64,000 bases of DNA from Bin87 sp965232895 (GCA_965232895.1 OZ247430.1:1860001-1924000); one strand, 5' to 3'. Counted from the first letter of the stretch, positions 1-8,565 are shown. A program made the numbers and translations. Notes: generated by a model from the letters alone, not told the origin.

Positions 1-657
1 GAGGTGGCGGCCCTGGAAGCCGGCGCCCGGCTGCTGGACGAGGCCTACCTGGAGGCGCTGCCCACGGTGCAGCCCGGCGACACGGAACGGCTGGTGCACA
101 GCCGCATCGTCGAGAGCTGCCTGCGGCGGGGCGCCAACTGGGTCCACGGCATCCTGAACTCCAGCCGCAACACCGTGGGCTACGGCGGCGAGAGCGACCT
201 GGCCTTCGAGGCTGGCGACATCATCCGCAACGACTACGTCGCCTATCTCAACGGCTACCCCGGCCACCAATCGCGAACCGTCTGCGTGGGCGCGCCGTCA
301 GACGAGCAGAAGCGTACCTACCAAATCGTGCGGGACATATATCGCGGCACCATCGACCGGTGCGTCCCCGGCGCGCGCACGGCGGACATCTACCACTTCG
401 CCAACGACGCCTTTCACGACGCCGGCTTCGAGGGCAACGTGGCCCTGGCCGGCCACGGCGTCGGCGCGTGGTGGCACCAGCAGGAACCATACATGGTGCC
501 GTCCAGCGAGCGGGTGCTGGAGGCGGGCATGGTGGTGGCGCTGGAGCCGCACATCGGCCCCTGCTGGCACCTGCAGGACATGGTCCTGGTCACCGACGGC
601 GCGCCCCGACTGCTGTCGCCGCTGATGAGCACGGACGAGATGCTGGTGGCGGGGTAG
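1..657 (+). CDS. M24 (creatinase/Xaa-Pro peptidase-like) protein, C-terminal part
   Basis: The reading frame is already open at the left edge, so the N-terminal part lies outside the window. The visible 218 codons form a pita-bread fold C-terminal domain: GDIIRND, then GYPGHQSRT, then GHGVGAWWHQQEP, then GMVVALEPH, then LQDMVLVTDG. Counting from the GTG at position 4, expected M24 metal ligands map to D77, H88 (usually Asp), H151, E181 and Q191 (usually Glu). Two of five ligands are therefore changed, as in creatinase-type members that work without a metal pair. A hydrolase of an amide or C-N bond is likely, but a metal-dependent aminopeptidase is doubtful. A restriction-modification island starts 5 bases after its stop. 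Confidence 0.8.
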   Translation, partial: EVAALEAGARLLDEAYLEALPTVQPGDTERLVHSRIVESCLRRGANWVHGILNSSRNTVGYGGESDLAFEAGDIIRNDYVAYLNGYPGHQSRTVCVGAPSDEQKRTYQIVRDIYRGTIDRCVPGARTADIYHFANDAFHDAGFEGNVALAGHGVGAWWHQQEPYMVPSSERVLEAGMVVALEPHIGPCWHLQDMVLVTDGAPRLLSPLMSTDEMLVAG

Positions 658-662
658 GAGGC

Positions 663-1529
663 TCACTGGTTGGGAAAGACTGTTGTACTACTAGCCCGCT
701 GAACCCATTTTTCAACGAGTATTGGCAGTCGCTGCATCACCTCGGCTCCAAAAAGGACCTCATCCACAAAACCCATGTTGAGTAAATCAATTAGACGGCA
801 CAGGTACGACTTGCCTTGTCCCCACCAACTGAAATGCGAGTCAACGAACAAATAGTGATCGATTTGGATTGCTTCCGCCTTGCGAAGTTCCGTCAACTCC
901 ATCCCGTCCAGTTGGCTTTCGTAAATAGCATCTGCAACTCGGCTCCCGAACGTAGTCGTGTAGTAATACTCTTTGATTTCCCAAACCGCAACCGGGTCCA
1001 CAGGACCCGTGAATGCGCCATCGAGCCTCCTAGCCAACGTACGGATAGGCAAACCGTTACGGGTAACGATGGTGAGGCTCCTTGGGTCGTAGTCGCACGA
1101 CAACCCGGAAGCGTTGGCCTCGATTAGCATATTGATTATGCCCGTGAAGTACGCTGGGGCCCTTTTGTCGCCCTTCTGCTTGTTCATAGGCAGAGGGCAT
1201 AAAGGTTGAAGTTCATTCTTCAGCTTTTCAAACGCTCTCCGTGAGTCAGCGACATCCATAAGGCGTGGTTCCACATACCTATTGAGCACACGAGCCCTGT
1301 AGTCAAAGTACTCCAAGAGGAGGCCTCCGAAAGGCGTACACTGGCCAACCTCGTTCAAGACATGCCGGGGGCTCACCTTGGCCTTTTCGAGTGCCTCAAC
1401 TATTTCTTCAAGGTTTATGGCCTTGACTCTGTCAGTTCCTCGCCGGGTGTAACCGGCCGACTGCGAGATCAATCTCACGTACGCCCAGAACTCTTGAGAC
1501 TGAGATATGAAGCGGTGGTTAGGCTTCAT
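663..1529 (-). CDS. Type II restriction endonuclease, PD-(D/E)XK fold
   Basis: A 288-residue protein of no family I can name. The core has a nuclease-like arrangement: LDGAF with D170, then 13 residues later WEIKEYY with E184 and K186, fitting D-X(n)-E-X-K. Its ATG at 1529 lies inside the last codons of the controller gene (overlap 1519-1529, ATGAAGCCTAA), so translation is probably coupled; an upstream start at 1565 would overlap much more. The neighbours are an Xre-type controller and a divergent D12-class adenine methylase, the usual layout of a type II R-M system. Codon usage is clearly AT-richer than the flanking host genes, which suggests transfer. The cleavage site cannot be read from the sequence. 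Confidence 0.8.
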   Translation of the reverse strand: MKPNHRFISQSQEFWAYVRLISQSAGYTRRGTDRVKAINLEEIVEALEKAKVSPRHVLNEVGQCTPFGGLLLEYFDYRARVLNRYVEPRLMDVADSRRAFEKLKNELQPLCPLPMNKQKGDKRAPAYFTGIINMLIEANASGLSCDYDPRSLTIVTRNGLPIRTLARRLDGAFTGPVDPVAVWEIKEYYYTTTFGSRVADAIYESQLDGMELTELRKAEAIQIDHYLFVDSHFSWWGQGKSYLCRLIDLLNMGFVDEVLFGAEVMQRLPILVEKWVQRASSTTVFPNQ

Positions 1530-1764
1530 CGATTGCGGATTCCAGTTTGCGGATAAATGCCTCAAGGGAGATGCCTAGGGCCTTGCAAATCTGCCTCAGC
1601 TCAAGCAAGTCTAAGCGCCGTTCGCCACTCTCGTACTTACTTACATACGACTGAGGCCTCTGCAATCGGTTCGCCAAGTCCACTTGACGCATGCCAGCCT
1701 CGCGACGGGCTGACCGCAGCAGTGCTAACAAGGTCCGCTCGTTCAATTCTCCCTTTGTGTACAT
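1519..1764 (-). CDS. Xre-family controller (C) protein of the R-M system
   Basis: An 81-residue helix-turn-helix protein. It has the compact Xre fold: AGMRQVDLANRL (helices 1-2), then PQSYVSKYESGERRLDLLEL (recognition helix and following turn), then CKALGISLEAF. C proteins of type II R-M systems have this size and sit just upstream of the nuclease gene, repressing the methylase and timing nuclease expression. The ATG at 1764 gives a normal C-protein length; the alternative at 1794 lies across the divergent methylase promoter. No clear Shine-Dalgarno precedes 1764, and an AT-rich TAATATA lies about 7 bases upstream, so the transcript may be leaderless. Role in regulation is inferred from family and position. 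Confidence 0.85.
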   Translation of the reverse strand: MYTKGELNERTLLALLRSARREAGMRQVDLANRLQRPQSYVSKYESGERRLDLLELRQICKALGISLEAFIRKLESAIDEA

Positions 1765-1785
1765 GTGTGCTATATTACGGGGAGC

Positions 1786-1814
1786 TTGACCCATATCCTA
1801 AAATGGGATATTCT
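1786..1814 (+). promoter_or_regulatory. Methylase promoter with internal operator palindrome
   Basis: TTGACC at 1786-1791 and TATTCT at 1809-1814 are separated by exactly 17 bases, a good sigma-70 type promoter about 30 bases before the methylase start. Inside the spacer is the inverted repeat ATATCC (1793-1798), 7 bases, GGATAT (1806-1811). That is where a controller protein could bind and block the polymerase. The site lies between the divergent controller and methylase genes. Confidence 0.6.
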
Positions 1815-1842
1815 GTCCATGCAAATTGCGGAGGAGCGTTTA

Positions 1843-2724
1843 ATGTTGCAACCCAGCCAGTTAGGACTTGAGCGACGTGCCGAGGTTGTCCCATTCAAAA
1901 AACCGTTGCTCAAATGGATAGGGAACAAACAGCGGTTTGCACATCAAATCGCTGGCTATTTCCCGTTGGAGTTCGGAACGTACTTTGAGCCATTCGTCGG
2001 GAGTGCGGGGGTTCTGGGCACGCTGCGTCCCAAGCAAGCTGTGGCCACCGATTCATTCCGTCCTCTAATCGAAATTTGGCATACGCTTCACGAAGCCCCT
2101 GATGATCTCAAAAGATGGTATGGAGAACGATGGCGATCTGTGATGTCGGGCGACAAGGTTTTGGAGTACGAAAAAATCAAGGCGTCTTACAACGCTGACC
2201 CTAATGGGGCCGATTTGCTTTTCCTTTGCCGATCTTGTTACGGCGGTGTAGTCCGATTCCGTAAATCAGACGGCTACATGTCGACACCGTGTGGCGTGCA
2301 CACGCCAATCTCTCCAGATACGTTCGCCGAACGTGTCGATGAGTGGTTCGCGCGAACGAGAAGCACAGAATTTTACGTAATGGAGTTCGAGCAGGCGATG
2401 AGCATGGCGCGGAACGGCGACTTGATCTACTGTGATCCTCCCTATACGTACGCCCAGTCAATACTCTACGGGGCTCAGTCATTTTCGTTCCAGAGGCTAC
2501 TGGAGGTCATAGGGGACTGCAAGGATCGAGGCGTGTACGTGGCCCTTAGCATAGACGGATCCAAGCGTTCGGGCAATTTCGTCTGCGATCTCCCCATTCC
2601 CAGCGGCCTTTTCGAGCGAGAAGTATCAGTCAACGTAGGTCGCTCAATGTTGCGTCGGTTCCAAATGAAAGGCGCGTCTTTGGAAGGCGAGAGAGTGACT
2701 GATCGCCTACTCCTGACGTATTAA
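1843..2724 (+). CDS. D12-class (Dam-like) DNA N6-adenine methyltransferase
   Basis: A 293-residue enzyme that transfers a methyl group from S-adenosylmethionine to adenine N6 in the recognition site. It begins with KPLLKWIGNKQRF, then motif I FEPFVGSAGV (about 49-58), and ends with the catalytic motif IV DPPY at 198-201 in GDLIYCDPPYTYAQ. Motif I before motif IV is the alpha/D12 order, as in Dam and M.DpnII. The ATG at 1843 is preceded by GGAGGAG with a 6-base gap; upstream in-frame starts at 1765 and 1819 lack such a site. It protects the host against the neighbouring nuclease. D12 enzymes often recognise GATC, but the site here is unknown. Confidence 0.92.
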   Translation: MLQPSQLGLERRAEVVPFKKPLLKWIGNKQRFAHQIAGYFPLEFGTYFEPFVGSAGVLGTLRPKQAVATDSFRPLIEIWHTLHEAPDDLKRWYGERWRSVMSGDKVLEYEKIKASYNADPNGADLLFLCRSCYGGVVRFRKSDGYMSTPCGVHTPISPDTFAERVDEWFARTRSTEFYVMEFEQAMSMARNGDLIYCDPPYTYAQSILYGAQSFSFQRLLEVIGDCKDRGVYVALSIDGSKRSGNFVCDLPIPSGLFEREVSVNVGRSMLRRFQMKGASLEGERVTDRLLLTY

Positions 2725-2732
2725 GCACTGTC

Positions 2733-3545
2733 CTACTCCTCCACCTCCGCCAGGAAGCCCAGCACGCGCTTGGTGTACTTCTCCGGCTCCTCGCTGTGGG
2801 GGCGGACCTCCGCCCAGCGGCAGTTGGGGACCAGGCGGTGGACGGCCTCGGCCAGGCCGCGGGGGTGCACGTCGTTGTTGCCCGGCATGACCATGGCGGG
2901 GACGGACACGCTCTTCAGCGCCTTTTCGGTCATGCCCAGGGTCTTGTAGGGGCCGTCGAACAGGGCGTGGATGGTGTCGCGCATCACCTGGATGAAGTCC
3001 TCGGTGTTCATGGACTCCAGTGACTTGCGGTAGTCGGCGTCGGTCTGCGCCAGCTCGGGGCTGAAGGGCGAGAAGCGGTCGTCGGGGTCGAAGGCGTCCA
3101 CTATCGCCGCGATGCCGTGGTTCTCGGCCCAGTCCATGCTCTTGAACAGCTTGGCGGCCAGATAGGCGTCGCAGATGACGCCGCCGGCGATATTGGAGGG
3201 GAAGATGGCGCGCACCCGCTCGGGACGGCGCACGGCGCAGCCCAGGGAGATGGCTGCACCAAATGATCCGCCGCCTAGATATGCCTGCTCGATGCCCAGG
3301 GTGTCCATCAGGCCGAACACGTCGTCGCACACCATGTCCCACGTCTGCACCACCATGGGGCTCCGGGACTGACCGCCAAAGCGGCGGTCGTACACCACGA
3401 CCCGGTGCTCCTGGGACAGGCCGTCAATCACGGGGTGGTAGCTGCTGGCATTGCCCTGGAGGCCGCCCGGCGAAAGAATGATCGGCGGTCCGCTGCCCGT
3501 CTCTTCGTAATAAATCTCGGCTCCGTTCACCTTCGCAATAGCCAT
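2733..3545 (-). CDS. Alpha/beta hydrolase fold protein
   Basis: A 270-residue hydrolase. The oxyanion-hole region is SPGGLQGNASS, the strand before the nucleophile gives GGGSFGA with Ser94, and an acidic and His region follows near the C-terminus (RPHSEEPEKY). This fits the Ser-Asp-His triad of esterases, C-C hydrolases and haloperoxidase-like enzymes; the substrate cannot be inferred. A GGGAGG ribosome site stands just before two consecutive ATG codons at 3548 and 3545; the second has the better spacing. It is convergent with the methylase, whose stop is only 8 bases away, so the R-M island sits tightly between host genes. Confidence 0.85.
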   Translation of the reverse strand: MAIAKVNGAEIYYEETGSGPPIILSPGGLQGNASSYHPVIDGLSQEHRVVVYDRRFGGQSRSPMVVQTWDMVCDDVFGLMDTLGIEQAYLGGGSFGAAISLGCAVRRPERVRAIFPSNIAGGVICDAYLAAKLFKSMDWAENHGIAAIVDAFDPDDRFSPFSPELAQTDADYRKSLESMNTEDFIQVMRDTIHALFDGPYKTLGMTEKALKSVSVPAMVMPGNNDVHPRGLAEAVHRLVPNCRWAEVRPHSEEPEKYTKRVLGFLAEVEE

Positions 3546-3720
3546 CATCCCACCTCCCGGCGGTCGTGCCGATACTCGCATGGGCGGTGTCGCGGATGCT
3601 TATCCTGCGCGAAGTATAGACGCGGCCGGCAGCGCTGGCAACGCGCAGAGCGGGCGCATGCGTACCCAGCTTGGCTGCGGGGAAACGTCAGAAGCAGCAA
3701 CTGTCTTGATGGTCAAGGGG

Positions 3721-4677
3721 TTAGGCGGCGGCGGCAATAGGGTTTATCCAGGGAGCGTTGGATTTGATGATGGCGTTGCAGACGGTGAGCAGCTTGCGCA
3801 TACACGCGGTGAGGGCGACCTTCTGGGCCTTGCCCGCCGCCAGCAGACGCTCATAACAGGCGCGGATGGCTGGGTTGCATCGGGTGGCCGCCAGGGTTGC
3901 CAGGTACCAGGCGGCGCGCAACTGGCGCCGGCCGCCCCACACTGAGCGTTTGCCGCGCCATTGTCCGCGGTCCCGGTTGTAGGGGGCCACGCCCGCCAGG
4001 GCGGCGATTTCCCCCGGTCTGGCGTGTCCCAGCTCGGGCAGTTGGGCGATCAGCGTGGAGACCAGGACCGGCCCCACGCCGGGGATTGAGCGCAGCAGTT
4101 GGGCTTGAGTTTACCAGACGGCGTGGTCTTGCAGCAGCGCGGCGATGTCCTGGTCCAGTTGGGCCACCTGCCTTCCCAACAGCACCAGGTGGTCGTCGAT
4201 TTGGGCGACCACCAGTTCCGACGACACCTGCCGCCGGCGGTTGCGCTCCTGGGTCTGCATGGCGACCAGCTGACGGCGCCGGGACACCAGAGCCGGCAAC
4301 TCCCGCTGGGCCGCGTCGGGCAGGGGACGCACCGGCGGACGCAGCGCAGCTCCGAACTGGGCCAGCGTCTGGGCGTCCAGCCGGTCCGTCTTGGCCAGCC
4401 GTCCCGTAGCCCGGGCGAACTCCCGCACCTGGCGCGGATTGACCACCACTGCGGGCAGTCCGGCGGCGGCCAACTCCGTCACCAGCCGGGTTTCCAATCC
4501 TCCAGTGGCCTCCACGATGACCCGCTGCGGCCGCAGCGGGACCAGCTCCGCCACCAGCTCGCGCAGACTGGCGTCGGTGTACTCCACACTCCAGGCCCGG
4601 TCTGCCGGAAGCGCCCAACAATCCAGGCAGGCTTTGGACACGTCAATGCCGATGATTGTCATTGTCTCGGTGGTCAT
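3721..4677 (-). pseudogene. IS110-family transposase interrupted by one stop codon
   Basis: One frame runs from ATG 4677 to the stop at 3721 and is broken only by TAA at 4111-4113. The N-terminal part is a DEDD RuvC-like domain (IIGIDVSKACLDCW near the start, VIVEATGG, KTDRLDAQTLAQFG). The part after the stop reads LLRSIPGVGPVLVSTL, GVAPYNRDRGQWRGKR and the Tnp20 tail (GKAQKVALTACMRKLL). About 318 codons is normal for IS110. In the Tnp20 motif the expected catalytic Ser (usually NRDSG) is Arg (NRDRG). With both the stop and this change the transposase is probably dead. Element ends could not be placed, as IS110 lacks clear terminal inverted repeats. Confidence 0.85.
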
Positions 4678-4797
4678 GATGTTTTACACTCCCCGTACCT
4701 TTGGTTTGGCGTGGCTTGCCATTCCCGGACTACCCGGCCTTGCAATACGGGGTCTGGTCAGACAGCCCCTCACAACTGTTCGGGTTAGCCAAGGGTG

Positions 4798-4869
4798 AAC
4801 GACGCGGCGACCTTGCTGATTCACGGCTTCGCGCAGCGAGCCCCAGGATTAACGGTCTGCCGCGTCGTT
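4798..4869. other. Stem-loop upstream of the IS110 transposase
   Basis: AACGACGCGGC at 4798-4808 pairs perfectly with GCCGCGTCGTT at 4859-4869 around a 50-base loop. It lies on the 5' side of the transposase, where IS110-group elements carry the non-coding end that makes the bridge RNA. A shorter palindrome GTCTGGTCAGAC is just beside it (4752-4763). Whether it is RNA, an element boundary or chance is open. The gap 4678-5121 otherwise holds only a dispersed repeat. Confidence 0.35.
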
Positions 4870-4884
4870 GGCTCCTCCAAGATA

Positions 4885-4985
4885 CAAGGATTTGCCGGAT
4901 TTATGGATTATCCGGATCGGGAGGGCTCTACCCCAAATGGTCTCAATCCGGTCCAATCCTGAAATCCGGCAAATCCTGCTGCTGA
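4885..4985. repeat. Dispersed hairpin repeat, copy A
   Basis: An imperfect inverted repeat whose arms are GGATTTGCCGGATTT (from 4888) and GAAATCCGGCAAATCC (from 4961). Related copies are at about 21401-21528, 22480-22620, 35932-36018, 43262-43340 and 44300-44350. The right flank (GACGTTTCCCGCCGCG) matches the reverse complement of the left flank of the 22480 copy. It carries no gene and behaves like a small non-autonomous element. Confidence 0.75.
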
Positions 4986-5121
4986 CGTTTCCCGCCGCGT
5001 CGGCGCGGGTGTCCACCCGCGCCCGAAAGGGTAGTCTGCCGTCCCGTGACCGCAGGACCGTCCGCTTGCCCGATCCGTGTCCCGCTGGCAGAATGAACCC
5101 ATTCTCGCGCTGGAGCCGGCC

Positions 5122-6519
5122 ATGACCACCTCCACCAAAACATACCCGCCCAATCCGGTGGTAGACCGCTCCAGTCTGCCTCCCGGTCCGCCCGAGTGGC
5201 CCATCGTCGGCCAGTCCTTCCGCTACATGACCGACGTCATCGGGCTCATGCGGGAGACCGCCGGTTACGGCGACCTGGCGACCATGTCCACCAAACCGGC
5301 GCTGGTGTACCTCGTCAATCATCCCGACCTGATCCAGGAACTCTTCGTCAACAACCATCAGTCCGTGGGTCGCGGTCGTACGACCGCGACCCTGCGCTAC
5401 CTGCTGGGTAACGGCCTGGTCACCTCCGACAACCCGCTGCACCTGCGACAGCGTCGCTTGATGCAGCCGCAGTTCCACCACCGCCGCATCGCCGGTTACG
5501 CTGAGACCATGACTGACTTCTCCCGGCGCCACGAGGCGCGATGGCAGGATGGCGCGCGGGTCGACATGGCGAGGGAGATGGGAGAACTCACCCTGCACAT
5601 CGTGGTCAAGATGCTGTTCGGCCTGGAGCTCCCCGACACCGTGCGCCGCATTGGGCAAGCTTTCGAGGTCGGCAATGAATACATCAAGGCCCAGGACAAC
5701 CGTCCCCAGGGCCTTCGCCCGTTGGTGCATCGCCTGCCCTTTCCCGCCACCATCCGGTTCCGGCGCGGACTTGCTTACCTGGACGAAACCGTCTATGGCC
5801 TCATCGACCAGCGCCGGCGGTTCGGTCTGGAGGGCGACGACCTGCTGTCCCTGCTGCTCAATGTCCGAGACGAGGAGGCCACCAACCCCGAGGACGCCGT
5901 GATGACCGACGTCCAGCTCCGCGACGAGGTCATCACCCTGTTCGCCGCCGGCCACGAGACCACCGCCGTTGCACTGACTTGGACCTGGTACCTGCTGGCC
6001 ACCCATCCCGAGGTCCAGGCCCGCTTCCACGCCGAGCTGGACGACGCGCTGGGCCAGCGCGACCCAACCCCCGAGGATCTCGCCAACCTGCCCTTCACGG
6101 AGCGGGTCCTGACCGAGTCCATGCGCCTGTACCCGCCCATCTGGTCCACCAGCCGCATGGCCTTCCAGCCTTTCACCCTGGGCGACTGGCACATCTCGGC
6201 CGGCGCTATCCTGGTCACGCCGCAACTGATCGTTCACCGCGACCCCCGCTGGTTCGATGATCCGCTGGAGTTCCGGCCTGACCGCTGGACGCCCGAGTTC
6301 CGCGCCGGCCTGCACCGGTTCGCCTATTACCCCTTCGGCGGCGGGCCCCGCCTGTGCATCGGCGAGGGCTTCGCATGGATGGAAGCCATGCTGCTACTGG
6401 CAACCCTGGGCCAGCGCTGGGCCGTGCGCCACGACCCGCAGCACACGGTGGAGCTGCAGCCGCTGATATCGCTGCGTCCCAAAGGCGGCATGCCGCTGTC
6501 TCTTGAGCAGCGCGTCTGA
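5122..6519 (+). CDS. Cytochrome P450
   Basis: A 465-residue monooxygenase with all core motifs: proline-rich start (LPPGPPEWPIVG), I-helix AAGHETT for oxygen activation, K-helix ESMR, the PERF-like FRPDRW, and the heme loop FGGGPRLCIGE with the axial Cys412. Its length and motif style match the self-standing bacterial P450s related to CYP110 and CYP4/CYP102 groups, which oxidise fatty acids, terpenes or alkanes. No reductase or ferredoxin gene is adjacent, so electrons must come from elsewhere. The ATG at 5122 follows GGAG at 8 bases; a GTG at 5077 is possible but would add a stretch unlike the family. Confidence 0.95.
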   Translation: MTTSTKTYPPNPVVDRSSLPPGPPEWPIVGQSFRYMTDVIGLMRETAGYGDLATMSTKPALVYLVNHPDLIQELFVNNHQSVGRGRTTATLRYLLGNGLVTSDNPLHLRQRRLMQPQFHHRRIAGYAETMTDFSRRHEARWQDGARVDMAREMGELTLHIVVKMLFGLELPDTVRRIGQAFEVGNEYIKAQDNRPQGLRPLVHRLPFPATIRFRRGLAYLDETVYGLIDQRRRFGLEGDDLLSLLLNVRDEEATNPEDAVMTDVQLRDEVITLFAAGHETTAVALTWTWYLLATHPEVQARFHAELDDALGQRDPTPEDLANLPFTERVLTESMRLYPPIWSTSRMAFQPFTLGDWHISAGAILVTPQLIVHRDPRWFDDPLEFRPDRWTPEFRAGLHRFAYYPFGGGPRLCIGEGFAWMEAMLLLATLGQRWAVRHDPQHTVELQPLISLRPKGGMPLSLEQRV

Positions 6520-6566
6520 ATCCGCGGGGCGGATGCTTTATCGCTGACGACGGGGCAATCCGCCGG

Positions 6567-7577
6567 TTACGCCGGCTGGGCCGCCGCGTTTCCAAAGCCG
6601 GCCGAAAACCCTTCGGATGCGGGCGCTTCCCTGCCGATGGCTCCGGGTTCGTTATGCCGGCGCACCACCAGCACCGGCGCGTTGGCATGGCGCACCACGC
6701 GGTCCGTCACGCTGCCCAGCACCAGCCGGTTGATGCCGCTCCGTCCGTGGGTTGTCATCACGACCAGGGTCGGCTCGGCGCCCGCCACCTCCACGATGGC
6801 TTCGGCGGGATTCTGGCCCTGCACATGGGTGATGGTCACCTGGCCGCCGAAGCCAAACTCCTGGGCCAGCCGTTGGGACGCGGCAGCCAGCGACGTCCGG
6901 GCGTCTTCGGAGTCGGCCTGCACCAGTTCCTCGGCTGAAATCAGGCCCTCATCCGCGGAAGCGAGGTCCAGGTACCGGCGATAGAAATCCGTTGTGCCCG
7001 TGACCTGCATCAGCATGATGCGCGCGCCCAGCCCGGTGGCGACGGCGGCGGCGTGCGACAACGATTCCTCGGACAAGTCCGACCCGTCCAGGGGCACCAA
7101 CACCGTTTGCACCTCGACCCCGTTTGCCGGCGCAGATTCGGCATCGCTGCGGATCAGAAGCATCGGGTTGGGAATGGAGTGCAGGACCTTGTCGGCGACG
7201 CTGCCCAGCGCCCAGCGGGCGATGCCGCCCCGACCATGCGTCGACATCACCACCAATGCCTCCGGCTCGCGCACCAGCCAGTCGACCAGGGCGTGCGCCG
7301 GCGTGCCCGGCAGGGTGGTCGCGGTGGCGACCAGTCCCGCTGACCTTAGTCCCTCCTGGATCTGGCCGAGGTACCTGCGCGAGTTGCGCTCGGCGTCCGC
7401 CAGCATTCGTCGGGCCGCCTCGGCCCAGTGACGATGGCGCGCCGCCGGCGGAAGGACGTCGAAGGCCTCCACCAACTCGACGGGAATTGCCAACGACGCT
7501 GCGATAGCACGGGCGTAGGGCAACGCCGTCTCGGAGAACGGGGACCCGTCCATGGGGACGATAATTCGCGAGTACAT
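6567..7577 (-). CDS. Tandem universal stress protein (two UspA domains)
   Basis: A 336-residue protein with two UspA domains, each with the ATP-binding signature G-2X-G-9X-G-S: THGRGGIARWALGSV in the first half and THGRSGINRLVLGSV in the second. Both domains start in the usual way (RIIVPMDGSPFSE and TVLVPLDGSDLSE). Tandem Usps typically bind ATP and act in stress or redox responses in the cytosol. The ATG at 7577 has GGAG about 10 bases upstream; longer upstream frames run into non-coding DNA. It converges with the P450 gene. The upstream region is unusually rich in perfect hairpins. Confidence 0.93.
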   Translation of the reverse strand: MYSRIIVPMDGSPFSETALPYARAIAASLAIPVELVEAFDVLPPAARHRHWAEAARRMLADAERNSRRYLGQIQEGLRSAGLVATATTLPGTPAHALVDWLVREPEALVVMSTHGRGGIARWALGSVADKVLHSIPNPMLLIRSDAESAPANGVEVQTVLVPLDGSDLSEESLSHAAAVATGLGARIMLMQVTGTTDFYRRYLDLASADEGLISAEELVQADSEDARTSLAAASQRLAQEFGFGGQVTITHVQGQNPAEAIVEVAGAEPTLVVMTTHGRSGINRLVLGSVTDRVVRHANAPVLVVRRHNEPGAIGREAPASEGFSAGFGNAAAQPA

Positions 7578-7699
7578 TATCGTGGGATCTCCATCAAATT
7601 TGCCGGGGGCCGAACCTGTCGGCATTTTACCATCGGCCACATCGGACCCGGCGGAAACTGTGTCCCGGGTTCGTCTCACTGGGGCAGCAGTTGTCGCCA

Positions 7700-7950
7700 C
7701 CCAAAGGCGAGGCCAGGACCGGCGACGGTCCTGGCCTCCGCGCGCCAGGGGCCGCAATGCCCCCGACCCGGTATCTCGTCCCTGTCGGTCACTGCGACTA
7801 TCGGATCGCCGCTACGCCACCGACAGGGACCGGACACGGGAAATGCCACTTGTGGTGCCTCGCGATCAGAGAAACCACTTCCTACCTCCTGTGATGACGA
7901 CGGTTTTTCCGTCGGGTTGTGATGAGCGGGGTTTCCGACTCTAACCCCGG
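7700..7950. other. Cluster of perfect hairpins in a long gene-free gap
   Basis: The gap 7578-8707 has no supported gene. It holds several inverted repeats: GAGGCCAGGACC/GGTCCTGGCCTC at 7709-7738 with a 6-base loop, GTCCCTGTCGGT/ACCGACAGGGAC at 7778-7830, CGACGG/CCGTCG around a T5 loop near 7897-7915, and GGGGTT/AACCCC near 7928-7949. A weak minus-strand promoter could be TTGACA (7986-7991) and TATAGT (7965-7970) with a short 15-base spacer. The rest of the gap shows nothing I can name. Confidence 0.45.
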
Positions 7951-8000
7951 CACCTTGAATACAGACTATACGATATGGCGATACTTGTCAACCCCTGCCT

Positions 8001-8030
8001 GGAACTCAATCAGGCGATTTCGCTACTCCG
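8001..8030. repeat. Short dispersed repeat (GGAACTCAATCAGGCGATTT family)
   Basis: The 29-base stretch starting GGAACTCAATCAGGCG recurs at 12992-13020 with one mismatch. There an inverted partner, GAGTAGCGAAATTGCCTCG, lies just before it. A looser copy starts AGTAGCGAAATCGC at 13492. All three are in gaps between genes. Confidence 0.6.
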
Positions 8031-8565
8031 ATTCCGTGTCGGACGTGCTGGTTAGCGGCGGTAACTGCATAACTGTTCGTATGATCAGTCCCATTGGCGT
8101 TGCCCCGTGAGTAGTGCGCTGGTATTGCGATTGATCGCGGAAATTGACGACAACGTAATATGCAAGCTTTGATTAAGCCTATCAACTACGCCTCTATTGG
8201 TTGTTTTCGGTCGTGCTGTTTGTTGGCAGTGTGATTGCTTCAGGTTTCCATCTCAGTGACCTTGGTCTATCGGAACTGAAATTCGGGCTACATTCTCGAA
8301 TTCTTGCATCGGCGTCTGATTGCTGCACTGGCGTTCCGTCGCTGGTCAGATAACGCCATGGGCTTACGGCGCGGCTTACGTGTTCGGATAGGTGTCGTAC
8401 ATACAGCGGCGATACCGCCTTGTTTGACAGCGGGTCAATCCGTCCCTAGACAGACTGCGCGGGCCAATGAATCGGCCCCGGTGCTGCAAACACCGAGACC
8501 GCGGTCGATGGGGAATCGCGCTCCGCCATCGGGCACAATGTTAGCCCTGTGCCCCCTGCATGTCC

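Noticed and set aside
4849..6315. A 488-codon minus-strand frame across the P450 gene
   Set aside because: It is antisense to a complete P450 with all motifs and has no recognisable domain or ribosome site.
7919..8110. A 63-codon plus-strand frame in the gap upstream of the protease
   Set aside because: It crosses a dispersed repeat, has no ribosome site and no recognisable feature.
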